In this document: piece by piece, positions 1-7,639 of the stretch
Position numbering within the stretch: the first letter of the stretch is position 1
Layout: every line of letters begins with the position of its first letter
Assembly: GCA_964548275.1 (NCBI GenBank)
Contig: CAZJQI010000023.1
Coordinates: 1-61,153 of the forward strand
From: JAUVUV01 sp964548275
GTDB taxonomy: Bacteria; Gemmatimonadota; Glassbacteria; GWA2-58-10
DNA: 61,153 nucleotides
Direction of reading: 5' to 3'
The notes under the pieces: generated by a model
The model's database searches: none
Told to the model about the DNA's origin: nothing
What the model saw: only the letters and a program-made list of their open reading frames with translations
Program-made: the position numbers and the translations under genes

Positions 1-769
1 ATTTTCCTTGGAAGAACCAAACGTCGAAGGAAATTGCCCAGGTTATAGGCCAGAACAAACAGCCAGAGCCTCACCTGATTTGAGACGAAACGTTTGCAGG
101 AGAGTCGAGTCCAGTTCAAAGCATATTTGCCTTCTTTAATCCATTGTTCAGCAGTGCCTCGACCATTGTAGAAGTGTACAATACCGTATGCCTTAGCACT
201 CATGTTGGTTACGATGAAACCCACTATCGGGAAAAGCTCTCCCTGATGCCACTCCACTTTGGCTACCATACGCCTCAACCGGTCCCAACTGGCTGCCTGA
301 TACATGAAATCGTACAATAACACAATCGGCTTCTCTGGCGGGCGGCCAACAGGTCGGGTCAGCAAGTGTCTGATTTTATCATACAGTATTTCGTTTGCAG
401 GGAGCCGGATTGCATACAAAAAACCAGTTCAGTCAGTATCTCTGTTTCAAAGCGTCCTATCGTGTTAGCGCTGGCGGCATGCTTGTTCATTTTGCCGGTG
501 ATCGCTCGCATTACAGGATCAACCGATAAACGCTGGGCATCATTTACATCTTCATAACCGGCAAGACGACTATAAATGGATTGACGCAAAAGGGTGGGCA
601 TATCATGTTGGATGTTACGACCTGTACGTTTATCATTAAAAACTGCAGAGACGGAATCGAATAATCCTAATGCGTCATCAAGGTCACGATAGGCAAGAAG
701 TCCGCCATCAGATGTTACCTTGGCACCATGAAATTCAAGCTTAATACCTCCATCAAATCCCATTTTCAT
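1..769 (-). pseudogene. IS1380-family transposase, internally deleted and frameshifted
   Basis: The N-terminal part (769 down to about 425) has the family start, with KVTSDGGLLAYRDLDDALGL and GRFETEIL. At about 415-430 the reading frame changes. The sequence then resumes in another frame with IRLPANEIL, LLTRPVGRPPEKP, YQAASWDRLRRMVAKVEWH, GFIVTNMSAKAYG, FYNGRGTAEQWIKEGKYAL and LAYNLGNFLRRLVLP, all hallmarks of the IS1380 C-terminal half. Family members run about 430-480 residues. Here roughly 80-90 residues are missing at the junction, including the segment expected to carry the first catalytic Asp. The 3' end runs off the window. It is a dead transposase. Confidence 0.85.
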
Positions 770-886
770 GCTTTTACCTTCCGGATGATCAAGTTTTTGT
801 ACTTTGAAGAATCGCTATTTGTTGAAATATAATAGGTTAGATTAATTTGTAAAAGCATTTTTTTGGTCTAATATGGGGAATGCGGG
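1..886 (-). mobile_element. IS1380-family insertion sequence remnant, truncated by the window edge
   Basis: The element reads leftward. Its right end is placed at 886, where the minus strand begins CCCGCATTCCCCATAT, which fits the CC-starting terminal inverted repeats of the IS1380 family (ISEcp1 type). TTAA at 887-890 could be part of an AT-rich target duplication. The interior encodes an IS1380-type transposase with an internal deletion, so it should not move by itself. It abuts a serine-recombinase remnant and seems to have inserted into that gene. The other end lies outside the window, so the inverted repeat and target duplication cannot be confirmed here. Confidence 0.65.
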
Positions 887-891
887 TTAAA

Positions 892-1083
892 AAGCATCAG
901 AATGCAAACCACTCATATTTAGGCGAGTGCGTGACGATTCTCGAACTCGTGCAAAAGGCCGCTATACTTTACGATAAGCAAAATATGGCTGAAAAGCGTC
1001 GATTGATAAATTTTGTATTATCGAACTCCATTTGGCAGCAAGGGAAGCTTATTCCCACCTGTCGCAAACCCTTTGATATGCTT
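892..1083 (+). pseudogene. Serine recombinase, C-terminal remnant
   Basis: Translation from 892 gives about 64 residues matching the end of large serine recombinases: HQNANHSYL, ILELVQKAAILYDKQ, EKRRLINFVLSNS and RKPFDML. Full-length proteins have about 500 residues with a catalytic resolvase domain, which is absent. The open frame begins inside the right end of the IS1380 element, so that insertion probably removed or separated the 5' part. After 1083 the frame runs on without recognisable similarity to 1305. It is non-functional. It indicates that an integrative element once occupied this site next to tRNA-Asn. Confidence 0.75.
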
Positions 1084-1104
1084 ACAGTTACAAATCTGTT
1101 TTCT

Positions 1105-1141
1105 CAAAAAAAGAAGGCTGTCAACGGTAAAATTGACAGCC
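1105..1141 (-). terminator. Intrinsic terminator (minus strand)
   Basis: A perfect 9-bp stem, GGCTGTCAA at 1116-1124 with TTGACAGCC at 1133-1141, is followed on the minus strand by TTCTTTTTTT. No intact minus-strand gene ends here. It may have served the tRNA whose 3' end seems to be duplicated at 1153-1161 (TGGCTCCCC). Confidence 0.7.
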
Positions 1142-1502
1142 TCCGTCTGATCTGGCTCCCCGGATTGGTGTCCCAGAGCGTGTTACTATGGGATGGGGTG
1201 AAACTTGAAATGAAGCGGACAGTCAAAAACCATATAAAAATCAATCTTTTACAACAGATAAACGATGTAAAAGAAGCGCCGCTTTACACCTCCGTACATG
1301 AGTAAGTGTTCATACTATTTTTAAATCAATGGTGAGATATTGTCCCCCGGCCCCGGAGGCGGTCGCAGCATTGGATTCGATCTTACCTCAATAATCCTAA
1401 ATCTTGCCATTCCCTGTCAAGTCCCTGGGCAAAAAATACGCTCTCGATGGAAGAACGTTTCTGTGTGGTGAGAAGTTTGAGAGCGTAAAGATTGAAACTT
1501 AG

Positions 1503-1775
1503 CTAAGTTTTTTTTAAGAACCTGTAGATTTCTTTGCGATCTCCAATGCGTAACACCAGAACCAAGAGCTTGTCATCTTTGATTTGATAAATGATTCGAT
1601 AATCGCCTGAAGATATCCGATAAAAAACTTCCGGCCCTTTAAGCTTTTTACATCCCGGCGGTCTTGGATTCTCTGCCAACCCGTTAATTTTGCTTGAAAC
1701 CTGCCGACGAAATTTCACAGAAAGAGATTCCAGAAACTTTTCCGCTTTGGGGTGAAATTCTATCTCATAACTCAA
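1503..1775 (-). CDS. RelE/ParE-superfamily toxin
   Basis: This 90-residue protein has the layout of type II toxins of the RelE superfamily: an N-terminal EIEFHPKAEKFLESL, a helix ending in INGLAENPRPPG, then CKKLKG and the beta-strand core YRISSGDYRIIYQI, finishing with RIGDRKEIYRFL. Family members cleave mRNA at the ribosome (RelE) or poison gyrase (ParE). The YRI-GDYR-I-Y core and terminal IGDRKEIY favour the RelE/YafQ/YoeB side. Its ATG overlaps the stop of the upstream antitoxin by 4 nt, giving translational coupling in antitoxin-first order. The protein is full length and probably active. Confidence 0.85.
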   Translation of the reverse strand: MSYEIEFHPKAEKFLESLSVKFRRQVSSKINGLAENPRPPGCKKLKGPEVFYRISSGDYRIIYQIKDDKLLVLVLRIGDRKEIYRFLKKT

Positions 1776-2029
1776 AGACCCAACCGCCGTTTAATTTCTT
1801 CCCAGGGAACGGTAGTAGCTTTACCCTCTTCTATCTCTTTTAACGCCTTAGATGCCTCGGTTATATCAATATAATCTTCTATTGCCTCCAATACCGCAAG
1901 GTCGTTGTCGGAAACAAGAACCACACACTGCCCGTTCCGGTGCTGGACACGGACACGCTCTCCCCGATATACCACGCCGTTAAAAATAGTGGGCGGTATT
2001 CGTGTTTTCGATGCGGCTAAAGTGGTCAT
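1772..2029 (-). CDS. Antitoxin of the RelE-type module (Phd/RelB-like)
   Basis: Small partner upstream of the toxin. The N-terminal half (VVYRGERVRVQHRNGQCVVL) resembles the strand region of Phd/YefM antitoxins that precedes DNA binding. The C-terminal half (DYIDITEASKALKEIEEG...WEEIKRRL) is the usual acidic, amphipathic toxin-wrapping helix, with the IPWEEIK-type ending seen here as VPWEEIKRRLGL. I chose the ATG at 2029 because GGGGG lies 8-10 nt upstream. An in-frame ATG at 2044 would add five residues but has no Shine-Dalgarno site. Like other antitoxins it probably represses its own promoter through the tandem repeats just upstream. Confidence 0.75.
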   Translation of the reverse strand: MTTLAASKTRIPPTIFNGVVYRGERVRVQHRNGQCVVLVSDNDLAVLEAIEDYIDITEASKALKEIEEGKATTVPWEEIKRRLGL

Positions 2030-2050
2030 GTCGGCTACCCCCATGCGAAT

Positions 2051-2095
2051 GTATTAACTGTACTAACGGTACTAACGGTACTAACGGTACTATTA
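2051..2095. repeat. Five tandem 9-bp units, probable toxin-antitoxin operator
   Basis: Units of GTACTAACG occur three times exactly (2060-2086). A degenerate copy GTATTAACT (2051-2059) and a partial one GTACTATTA (2087-2095) flank them. The array covers the predicted transcription start and leader of the antitoxin gene, where autoregulatory binding is expected. Confidence 0.75.
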
Positions 2096-2123
2096 TTATC
2101 GGCATAAATTGACAAAAAGTCAA
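2095..2123 (-). promoter_or_regulatory. Sigma-70 promoter of the toxin-antitoxin operon
   Basis: On the minus strand TTGACT (2118-2123) and GATAAT (2095-2100) are separated by 17 bp. The -35 box lies in a small inverted repeat (TTGAC-N5-GTCAA). Transcription would start inside the tandem operator and run into the antitoxin gene. Confidence 0.7.
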
Positions 2124-2370
2124 GGGCTTTTGATTTATTATCCTGAAATTGATATTTATCTCGAATTGAGCGATAATTTTAAAATGTTAAACTTTAGGTT
2201 TTAACAGGTGCGATGGTTTGGTGTCCTTATTCCTAATGCCGTAAGAATAATGCCAATTGGTATCAAACCTTCTATCTGAAAATGATAATCAATATAATTC
2301 CTATCCAGGTTATATCCGTTTTCAGTAGCGGAAAAGTGTCTATTTTTGTCCATTTCTGAACCTTTGGCCG

Positions 2371-2420
2371 TCAAAAGAAGAAGGCCGTATCTCCTTAAAC
2401 TTATTGGAAATACGGCCTTT
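2371..2420 (-). terminator. Terminator downstream of tRNA-Asn
   Basis: The perfect 10-bp inverted repeat AAGGCCGTAT (2381-2390) / ATACGGCCTT (2410-2419) is followed on the minus strand by CTTCTTTT. It starts about 5 nt after the tRNA CCA end. Confidence 0.75.
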
Positions 2421-2424
2421 ACGA

Positions 2425-2500
2425 TGGCTCCCCAGGCCGGACTCGAACCAGCGACACGGTGGTTAACAGCCACCTGCTCTCCCAACTGAGCTACTGGGGA
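2425..2500 (-). tRNA. tRNA-Asn(GUU), CCA encoded
   Basis: This 76-nt gene folds as a complete cloverleaf on the minus strand. The acceptor stem is TCCCCAG/CTGGGGA, the D stem GCTC/GAGC, the anticodon stem GGTGG/CCACC with loop CTGTTAA (anticodon GTT), and the T stem GCTGG/CCGGC with loop TTCGAGT. The discriminator is G and CCA is encoded. A strong terminator follows at once. The neighbouring recombinase and IS remnants suggest that this tRNA has been an integration site. Confidence 0.95.
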
Positions 2501-2611
2501 AAATTTTCAGGCAAGCCGGTACGATTCTGTTCACTATTTGAAGCGAAACCTAAGATAATTTCCCCACTTGCAGTTGTCAATAATTTTTGAGCAATCAGGG
2601 CTGGTGAAACG

Positions 2612-2636
2612 ATGGGACACGGCATGCCATGCCCTA
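2612..2636. repeat. Palindromic repeat, family A (degenerate copy)
   Basis: TGGGACACGGC-AT-GCCATGCCCTAC is an imperfect version of the palindrome found in perfect form at 43928-43959 and 47990-48017 (consensus arms GTAGGGACACGGC and GCCGTGTCCCTAC around a 2-nt centre). Confidence 0.65.
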
Positions 2637-2670
2637 CAAGCTATTCCAATCCCATGGGGTTCTTTAGGCG

Positions 2671-2699
2671 TTGACAAAAAATCCCCCGCTCTCTAATTT
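2671..2699 (+). promoter_or_regulatory. Sigma-70 promoter for the sugar-oxidoreductase gene
   Basis: TTGACA (2671-2676), a 17-bp spacer and TAATTT (2694-2699) lie about 70 bp upstream of the ATG at 2768. This is a near-consensus match in an AT-rich gap. Confidence 0.7.
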
Positions 2700-2767
2700 G
2701 AATCATTCTTACTTGCATATTCCACGATGTTCCTTTCTTTCACACGCTCTCACAAGGCAGGTTGAAT

Positions 2768-3955
2768 ATGGCAGAAAACAGGCTCGAGATCAATAAGAGA
2801 AAATTAAGAATGGGCATGGTCGGCGGTGGGCAGGGCGCTTTTATCGGCGCAGTGCACCGTCGTGCAGCGATAATGGACGGCCAGATCGAACTGATCTGCG
2901 GGGTCTTTGATGAGGTTCCGGAAAAAGGGCGCACCTTTGGGATTGAGGAACTTTATCTCGATCCAGCGCGTTCCTATGGCACATATCAGGAGATGGCCGA
3001 AAAGGAAACAGCCCTGCCTCCAGGTGATAAGCCCATGGATTTTGTCTCGATTGTCACCCCTAACCACATGCACTTTCCAATAGCGAAAACCTTTCTCGAG
3101 GCCGGTTTCCATGTGGTCTGCGAAAAGCCGATGACAATAAGCCTCGAAGAGGCTCTTCAACTGCGGGAGATCGTCAACAAAACCGGCAAAGTATTCGTGC
3201 TGACTCACACCTATACCGGGTATCCGATAGTCAAGCATGCCAAAGAGATGGTAGCCGAGGGCAAAATCGGCAAGGTCAACAAGGTGATCGTGGAATACCC
3301 CCAGGACTGGCTGCTGAAACGGCTCGAACTCGAGGGTGTCCGCCAGGCTGTGTGGCGCACCGATCCCAGGCAGTCCGGGCCGGCCGGGGCGATAGGAGAT
3401 ATCGGCACGCATTGCGCGAACCTGGTTCATTATATCACCGGCCTGGAGATCGAGGCCCTCTGCGCGGATTTGACCACCTTCCTTCCCGGGCGTCAGCTGG
3501 AAGATGATGCCAACGTGTTGATAAGGTACAAGGGCGGTGCGCGGGGCATCCTCCAGGTGAGCCAGATCTCCTGCGGCGAGGAGAACCACCTCAACATCCG
3601 AGTCTGGGGCGACAGGGGAGCATTGCACTGGAACCAGGAGAATCCGAACTATCTGGATTTTTACGCTCCGGACGAACCGGTCCAGATCTACCGAAGGGGC
3701 CAGGGATACCTTGCGGATCTGGCCAAACTCGGCACCCGCCTGCCACCGGGTCACCCAGAGGCCTTTATCGAGGCTTTCGCCAATATCTATCTCGCAGCAG
3801 CAACCGCCATCCGAGAGGCTGAAAGCAGTGTCAAACCCGAAGCGGCGCTGGATTACCCGACTGTGGATGACGGCGTGATGGGCATGGCCTTTATCGAGAC
3901 AGTGCTCGAAAGCGCCCGTTCGGACAAGAAATGGACGCTGTTTAAGAAGTACTAG
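2768..3955 (+). CDS. Gfo/Idh/MocA-family oxidoreductase
   Basis: A cytoplasmic NAD(P)-dependent sugar or inositol dehydrogenase of about 395 residues. The N-terminal Rossmann fold carries GGGQGAFIG. The catalytic-site motif VVCEKP follows near residue 120, and the C-terminal substrate domain contains DIGTHCANL, which supplies the family's conserved His. Family members oxidise a ring hydroxyl of sugars or cyclitols; the substrate cannot be read from sequence. I chose the ATG at 2768 because AAGGCAGG ends about 6 nt before it; a TTG six bases upstream overlaps that site. It has its own promoter and lies upstream of three more genes of the same metabolic type, so it probably feeds the same pathway. 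Confidence 0.88.
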   Translation: MAENRLEINKRKLRMGMVGGGQGAFIGAVHRRAAIMDGQIELICGVFDEVPEKGRTFGIEELYLDPARSYGTYQEMAEKETALPPGDKPMDFVSIVTPNHMHFPIAKTFLEAGFHVVCEKPMTISLEEALQLREIVNKTGKVFVLTHTYTGYPIVKHAKEMVAEGKIGKVNKVIVEYPQDWLLKRLELEGVRQAVWRTDPRQSGPAGAIGDIGTHCANLVHYITGLEIEALCADLTTFLPGRQLEDDANVLIRYKGGARGILQVSQISCGEENHLNIRVWGDRGALHWNQENPNYLDFYAPDEPVQIYRRGQGYLADLAKLGTRLPPGHPEAFIEAFANIYLAAATAIREAESSVKPEAALDYPTVDDGVMGMAFIETVLESARSDKKWTLFKKY

Positions 3956-4064
3956 GAGGGGCAAAGGGAAGAGGAGAAGTAAAAACTTTCAGGATAAGTT
4001 ATCGTTTTAATCGAAAAGAGTTCCTCGAGGCTCTTCTTCGGGTTAACATCCCCGGGGTTTGTCG

Positions 4065-4090
4065 TAGGGGCGAACCCATGTGTTCGCCCG
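4065..4090. repeat. Palindromic repeat, family B (TAGGGGCGAA type)
   Basis: TAGGGGCGAAC, a 7-nt loop and a GTTCGCCC-type arm form a hairpin in the gap 3956-4297. The rest of that gap is a short direct repeat of GTCCCTTTGAC near 4200 and no recognisable gene. Other copies lie near 20588, 35285, 35346 and 59048. Confidence 0.75.
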
Positions 4091-4297
4091 CGGGGAGAGT
4101 TGGTCAAAGATAAAACAAATTTAACCTTGTGATACCTCGCGGCTCTGCCCCGGGGTAGTTCATTCAAAAAGTTGAATGCCAGATCATCATTATAACTTTG
4201 TCCCTTTGACACTCTGTCCCTTTGACCCTTTGCTACTTATAGAACTAAAGGACCTTAGAGAAATTTCCCTCTATTTAAAACATCGAGGAGGAAACCA

Positions 4298-5290
4298 ATG
4301 CCAAAACCCGTAACACTTTTTACCGGCCAGTGGGCTGACCTGCCCCTGGAGACAATGTGCAAAAAGGCGGCCGAGTTTGGTTACGACGGCCTGGAGTTGG
4401 CCTGCTGGGGCGACCACATGGAACTGGACAAGGCTGACAGCCAGCCCGATTACTGCACAAAGAAAAAAGAACTGCTCGCCAAACACGGGCTGAAAGTGTG
4501 GGCGATCAGTAACCACCTCTCTGGTCAGCTCACCCTGGACCCGAACGACGATGAACGCAGTGACGCTTTCGCCCCGGCAGAATGCCATGGCGACCCTGAA
4601 GCCAAGCGCGCCTGGGCGATCGAGGCCCAGAAAGTTGCCGCCCGGGCAGCCAAAAAACTCGGTGTGGATGTTGTTTGCGGCTTCACCGGCTCACCGATCT
4701 GGCACCTGATTTATTCCTTTCCCCCGGTGCCTGCTAAAATGATCGAGGATGGATTCAAGCTCCTGGCCGATGTCTGGAACCCGATTCTCGACATTTACGC
4801 CGAGGAGGGTGTCAAGTTCGCCCTGGAGGTTCATCCCACCGAGATCGCCTTCGATATTATCACAGCCAAACGGACGCTCGAGGCCCTGGACAACCGCAAG
4901 GAGTTCGGCTTCAATTTCGACCCGAGCCACTTTCACTGGCAGGGCGTGGACCCGGTGAGGTTTATCCAGGAGTTCGGCGACAGGATCTACCACGTGCACA
5001 TGAAAGATGCGATTATCACTCTTGACGGCAAGTCGGGCATACTTTCGAGCTATCTCAATTTCGATCAGCCGGGCAGGGGCTGGAATTTCCGCAGCCTGGG
5101 ACGCGGCGATGTGGATTTCGAGGCGATAATCCGCGAGCTGAACCATATCGGCTACCAGGGTCCTCTTTCGGTTGAGTGGGAGGATGCAGCAATGGACCGC
5201 GAGCACGGCGCGGTTGAAGCATGCGAGTTCGTGCGAAACATGGACTTTCCCCCCTCTGAACGCATCTTCGATGAAGCTTTCGGCGAATAA
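4298..5290 (+). CDS. Sugar phosphate isomerase/epimerase-like TIM barrel
   Basis: A 330-residue xylose-isomerase-like TIM barrel (AP endonuclease 2 superfamily). Likely metal and substrate ligands occur in the usual order: LELACWGDH early, LEVHPTEIAFD (Glu) about residue 180, NFDPSHFHWQG (Asp/His) about 207, HVHMKD about 233 and LSVEWED near 290. Enzymes of this type isomerise, epimerise or dehydrate keto-sugars and inositols. Shine-Dalgarno GAGGAGG lies 6 nt before the ATG. It starts a run of three genes with short gaps (21 and 41 nt) followed by ThuA-like and Tat-exported Gfo/Idh genes, a set often seen together in 3-keto-sugar or inositol catabolism. The substrate is unknown. Confidence 0.85.
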   Translation: MPKPVTLFTGQWADLPLETMCKKAAEFGYDGLELACWGDHMELDKADSQPDYCTKKKELLAKHGLKVWAISNHLSGQLTLDPNDDERSDAFAPAECHGDPEAKRAWAIEAQKVAARAAKKLGVDVVCGFTGSPIWHLIYSFPPVPAKMIEDGFKLLADVWNPILDIYAEEGVKFALEVHPTEIAFDIITAKRTLEALDNRKEFGFNFDPSHFHWQGVDPVRFIQEFGDRIYHVHMKDAIITLDGKSGILSSYLNFDQPGRGWNFRSLGRGDVDFEAIIRELNHIGYQGPLSVEWEDAAMDREHGAVEACEFVRNMDFPPSERIFDEAFGE

Positions 5291-5311
5291 AGCTTAAAGA
5301 AGGAGGAACTA

Positions 5312-6061
5312 ATGCTCTACAACAGGAGATTAGCCGGTATGCTGGCCCTGGCCTGCTTCCTGTTACTTGCCGTTTTCACACTTCAGGGGCAGCAGGAGGA
5401 AGAAATCAGGGGACGGCTCCTTCTGCTCACCGGTGTGGACCGGTATCACGACTGGAAGGCGAACAGCGCCAGGTTGAGAGAGATCCTCGAAGACTATGGG
5501 TTTAAAGTGGTGGTGACCGAGGACCCCTGGGTGTTGACCACCGAGGGGATGAAAGACTACCACGGGATAGTAATGGTGTTGAATCAGGATCCGCGCTGGC
5601 CGGTTCCAGTGGAACAAGCCATGATAAGCCATGTCAGGGGAGGCATGGGTATCGGGATCATCCATTCGGCCAATAACTGTTTCCCAGGCTGGGCCGAGTT
5701 CGAGGACATGGTCGGATTGCTCTGGCGGATCGACGACAAGTACAAAGCCGGCCACGACCATTACGGGCCCTATACGGTGAAAATTGTGGACAGGGAGCAT
5801 TTTATCACCCGGGGCATGGAGGATTTCCCGGTCACCGACGAGCTGTATCGAGACCTCGCCAGGTTCTCGGATTTCCGTGTTCTGGCCGAGGCTTTCAGCA
5901 GGGACAAACAGAAAGATTATCCGATTATCATGGTCAAGACCTATGGCAAGGGCCGTGTGTTTCACACAGTGCTCGGCCACAGTGTCGAATCAATGCTCTC
6001 CCAGGGGTTCCAGCGCACGACAACGCGGGGAATGCTCTGGGCGATTAAGAGAGACAAATAA
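5312..6061 (+). CDS. ThuA-domain protein, exported
   Basis: This 249-residue protein has an N-terminal signal (hydrophobic stretch to about residue 26) followed by a ThuA/type-1 glutamine-amidotransferase-like fold. Visible landmarks are LLLTGVDRYHDW, DPWVLT, YHGIVMVLNQ, GGMGIGIIHSANN, DHYGPYTVKIVDREHFITRGM and a late GKGRVFHTVLGHS. ThuA proteins are linked to trehalose and other disaccharide use, probably acting on 3-keto-glycosides, but their chemistry is poorly defined. It lies 21 nt after the TIM-barrel gene with Shine-Dalgarno AAGGAGG, and 41 nt before the Tat-type Gfo/Idh, so a three-gene operon is likely. Export suggests that the substrate is handled in the periplasm. Confidence 0.85.
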   Translation: MLYNRRLAGMLALACFLLLAVFTLQGQQEEEIRGRLLLLTGVDRYHDWKANSARLREILEDYGFKVVVTEDPWVLTTEGMKDYHGIVMVLNQDPRWPVPVEQAMISHVRGGMGIGIIHSANNCFPGWAEFEDMVGLLWRIDDKYKAGHDHYGPYTVKIVDREHFITRGMEDFPVTDELYRDLARFSDFRVLAEAFSRDKQKDYPIIMVKTYGKGRVFHTVLGHSVESMLSQGFQRTTTRGMLWAIKRDK

Positions 6062-6102
6062 AGGATCTGGAGATTTACCCATAGCTTGCCGGGAGAAAAT
6101 TG

Positions 6103-7473
6103 ATGAATAAGGATAATTGCAGTAAAAAAATGGGCCGCCGCGATCTGATCAAATCCGGCGCGGCCCTGGCAGTGGCCGCGGCGGGTATTGCCAAAGGTGC
6201 CGCGCCTGCTGTGGCTGCCGGGAAAAATATCATGGGCGCCAATGACGCTCTTCAGGTAGGCGTGGTCGGCACAGGAAAAATGGGCCGATCCAACATGATG
6301 GCCTTTTCCAGGGAAAAGAACGTGCGGATTGCCGCGGTCTGCGACTGCTACAAGCCCAACATGGACCTGGCGCTCGAAGCCCTGGAAAAAGCCGATCTGC
6401 CAAAACCTCGGGCCTACGGTGACTTCCGCCGCCTTCTCGATCAAAAAGATATCGATGTGGTTATTGCCGCAACTCCCGACCATTGGCACCCGCTCAACAC
6501 GGTAATGGCCTGCCGGGCAGGCAAGGATGTCTATGTGGAAAAGCCGGTTTCTGTGGCGGTGTCCGAGGGCCGCAAGATGATTGAAGTAGCCCGCGAGACG
6601 AATCGTGTCGTGGGGGTGGGCACCCAGCAGCGAAGCGGTGAGCATTTCCAGCGTGCGGTCGAAATCGTCCAGAGCGGCCGCCTGGGCCGAATAACCAAAG
6701 TGAGCACCTGGAATTACGAAAACGAATACCCTGAGGGAATCGGCAACCCACCGGACAGTGATCCGCCGGAGGGCCTGGATTGGGACATGTGGCTGGGGCC
6801 GGCGCCCATGCGGCCGTTCAATATCAACCGCTTCGGAGTGGTGGATGACGGCCGCTGGTCCAGTTTCCGCTGGTTCTGGGACTATGCCGGCGGCATGATG
6901 ACCGACTGGGGCACCCACCTGATCGATATCGTCCTCTGGGCGATGAAAGTCGAAACACCCAATGCGGTAAGTACCTCAGGGGGCAGGTTCGCCCTGCTCG
7001 ACAACCGGGAAACCCCTGACACCGTGGTTGCCACTTTCCAGTTCCCTGGCTTTGTCTGTATCTACGAAAACCGTAAGGCCGCAAGACACGCCAAGGACGG
7101 CCGCGGGTACGGGATAATTTTCCATGGGACTGATGCCAGCCTGTTTGTCGACCGGGAAGGTTTCAGCCTGGAACCTGAGATGGTCAGCCGTGGCCGCGAG
7201 ATCGAAGCAAAAACTATGCCCCTTGAAAGCCGGGGTAGCGATCAACATCAGACCCATGTGAGAGCCTTTATCGACTGCGTGAGAAGCCGTAAGCGCTTTA
7301 TTTCCGACATCGAGGACGGCCACTACGCCTCAGCAACGCCTCACCTGGCTAATATCTCGCTCAGGCTCGGACGAAGCCTGCGCTGGGAGCCAAAGGCTGA
7401 GCGCTTTATCAATGATTCGGAAGCAAATAGGATGCTCAGCCGCTCCTACAGGGCACCCTGGTCACTGGCCTGA
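6103..7473 (+). CDS. Tat-exported Gfo/Idh/MocA oxidoreductase
   Basis: A periplasmic dehydrogenase of about 456 residues with a twin-arginine signal (GRRDLIKSGAALAVAA, then Ala-rich to about residue 40). The Rossmann motif is VVGTGKMGRSNM, the catalytic motif is VYVEKPVSVAVSEG, and the C-terminal domain carries DWGTHLIDIVLWAM. Tat export implies that the cofactor is bound before transport, as in glucose-fructose oxidoreductase-like enzymes. I chose the ATG at 6103, 7 nt after GGGAG; the ATG follows an in-frame TTG. It ends the cluster 4298-7473 and is followed by a long non-coding stretch. It probably oxidises a sugar or glycoside acted on by the ThuA-like protein. Confidence 0.88.
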   Translation: MNKDNCSKKMGRRDLIKSGAALAVAAAGIAKGAAPAVAAGKNIMGANDALQVGVVGTGKMGRSNMMAFSREKNVRIAAVCDCYKPNMDLALEALEKADLPKPRAYGDFRRLLDQKDIDVVIAATPDHWHPLNTVMACRAGKDVYVEKPVSVAVSEGRKMIEVARETNRVVGVGTQQRSGEHFQRAVEIVQSGRLGRITKVSTWNYENEYPEGIGNPPDSDPPEGLDWDMWLGPAPMRPFNINRFGVVDDGRWSSFRWFWDYAGGMMTDWGTHLIDIVLWAMKVETPNAVSTSGGRFALLDNRETPDTVVATFQFPGFVCIYENRKAARHAKDGRGYGIIFHGTDASLFVDREGFSLEPEMVSRGREIEAKTMPLESRGSDQHQTHVRAFIDCVRSRKRFISDIEDGHYASATPHLANISLRLGRSLRWEPKAERFINDSEANRMLSRSYRAPWSLA

Positions 7474-7639
7474 GGCTGATCGGGTCGCTGTCAGTCTGCA
7501 TAAAGGGGTACGGCGAATCGTGCCCCTTTATTTTTTATTGTGGATCTTTCAAGTGAAACTACCAGCTCACAGGGCGGAGTATTCTGCGGGATTTTCATGA
7601 TTTGAGAAAGAATTAACTGGCGAGATATGATTTTCAGCT

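Noticed and set aside
2060..2092. Direct repeats as a mini CRISPR array
   Set aside because: Units of 9 bp directly adjoin without spacers; no cas genes are present.
2201..2485. 94-codon open frame on the minus strand near tRNA-Asn
   Set aside because: Its first part is the translation of the tRNA gene and the terminator; the rest has no Shine-Dalgarno site or family match.
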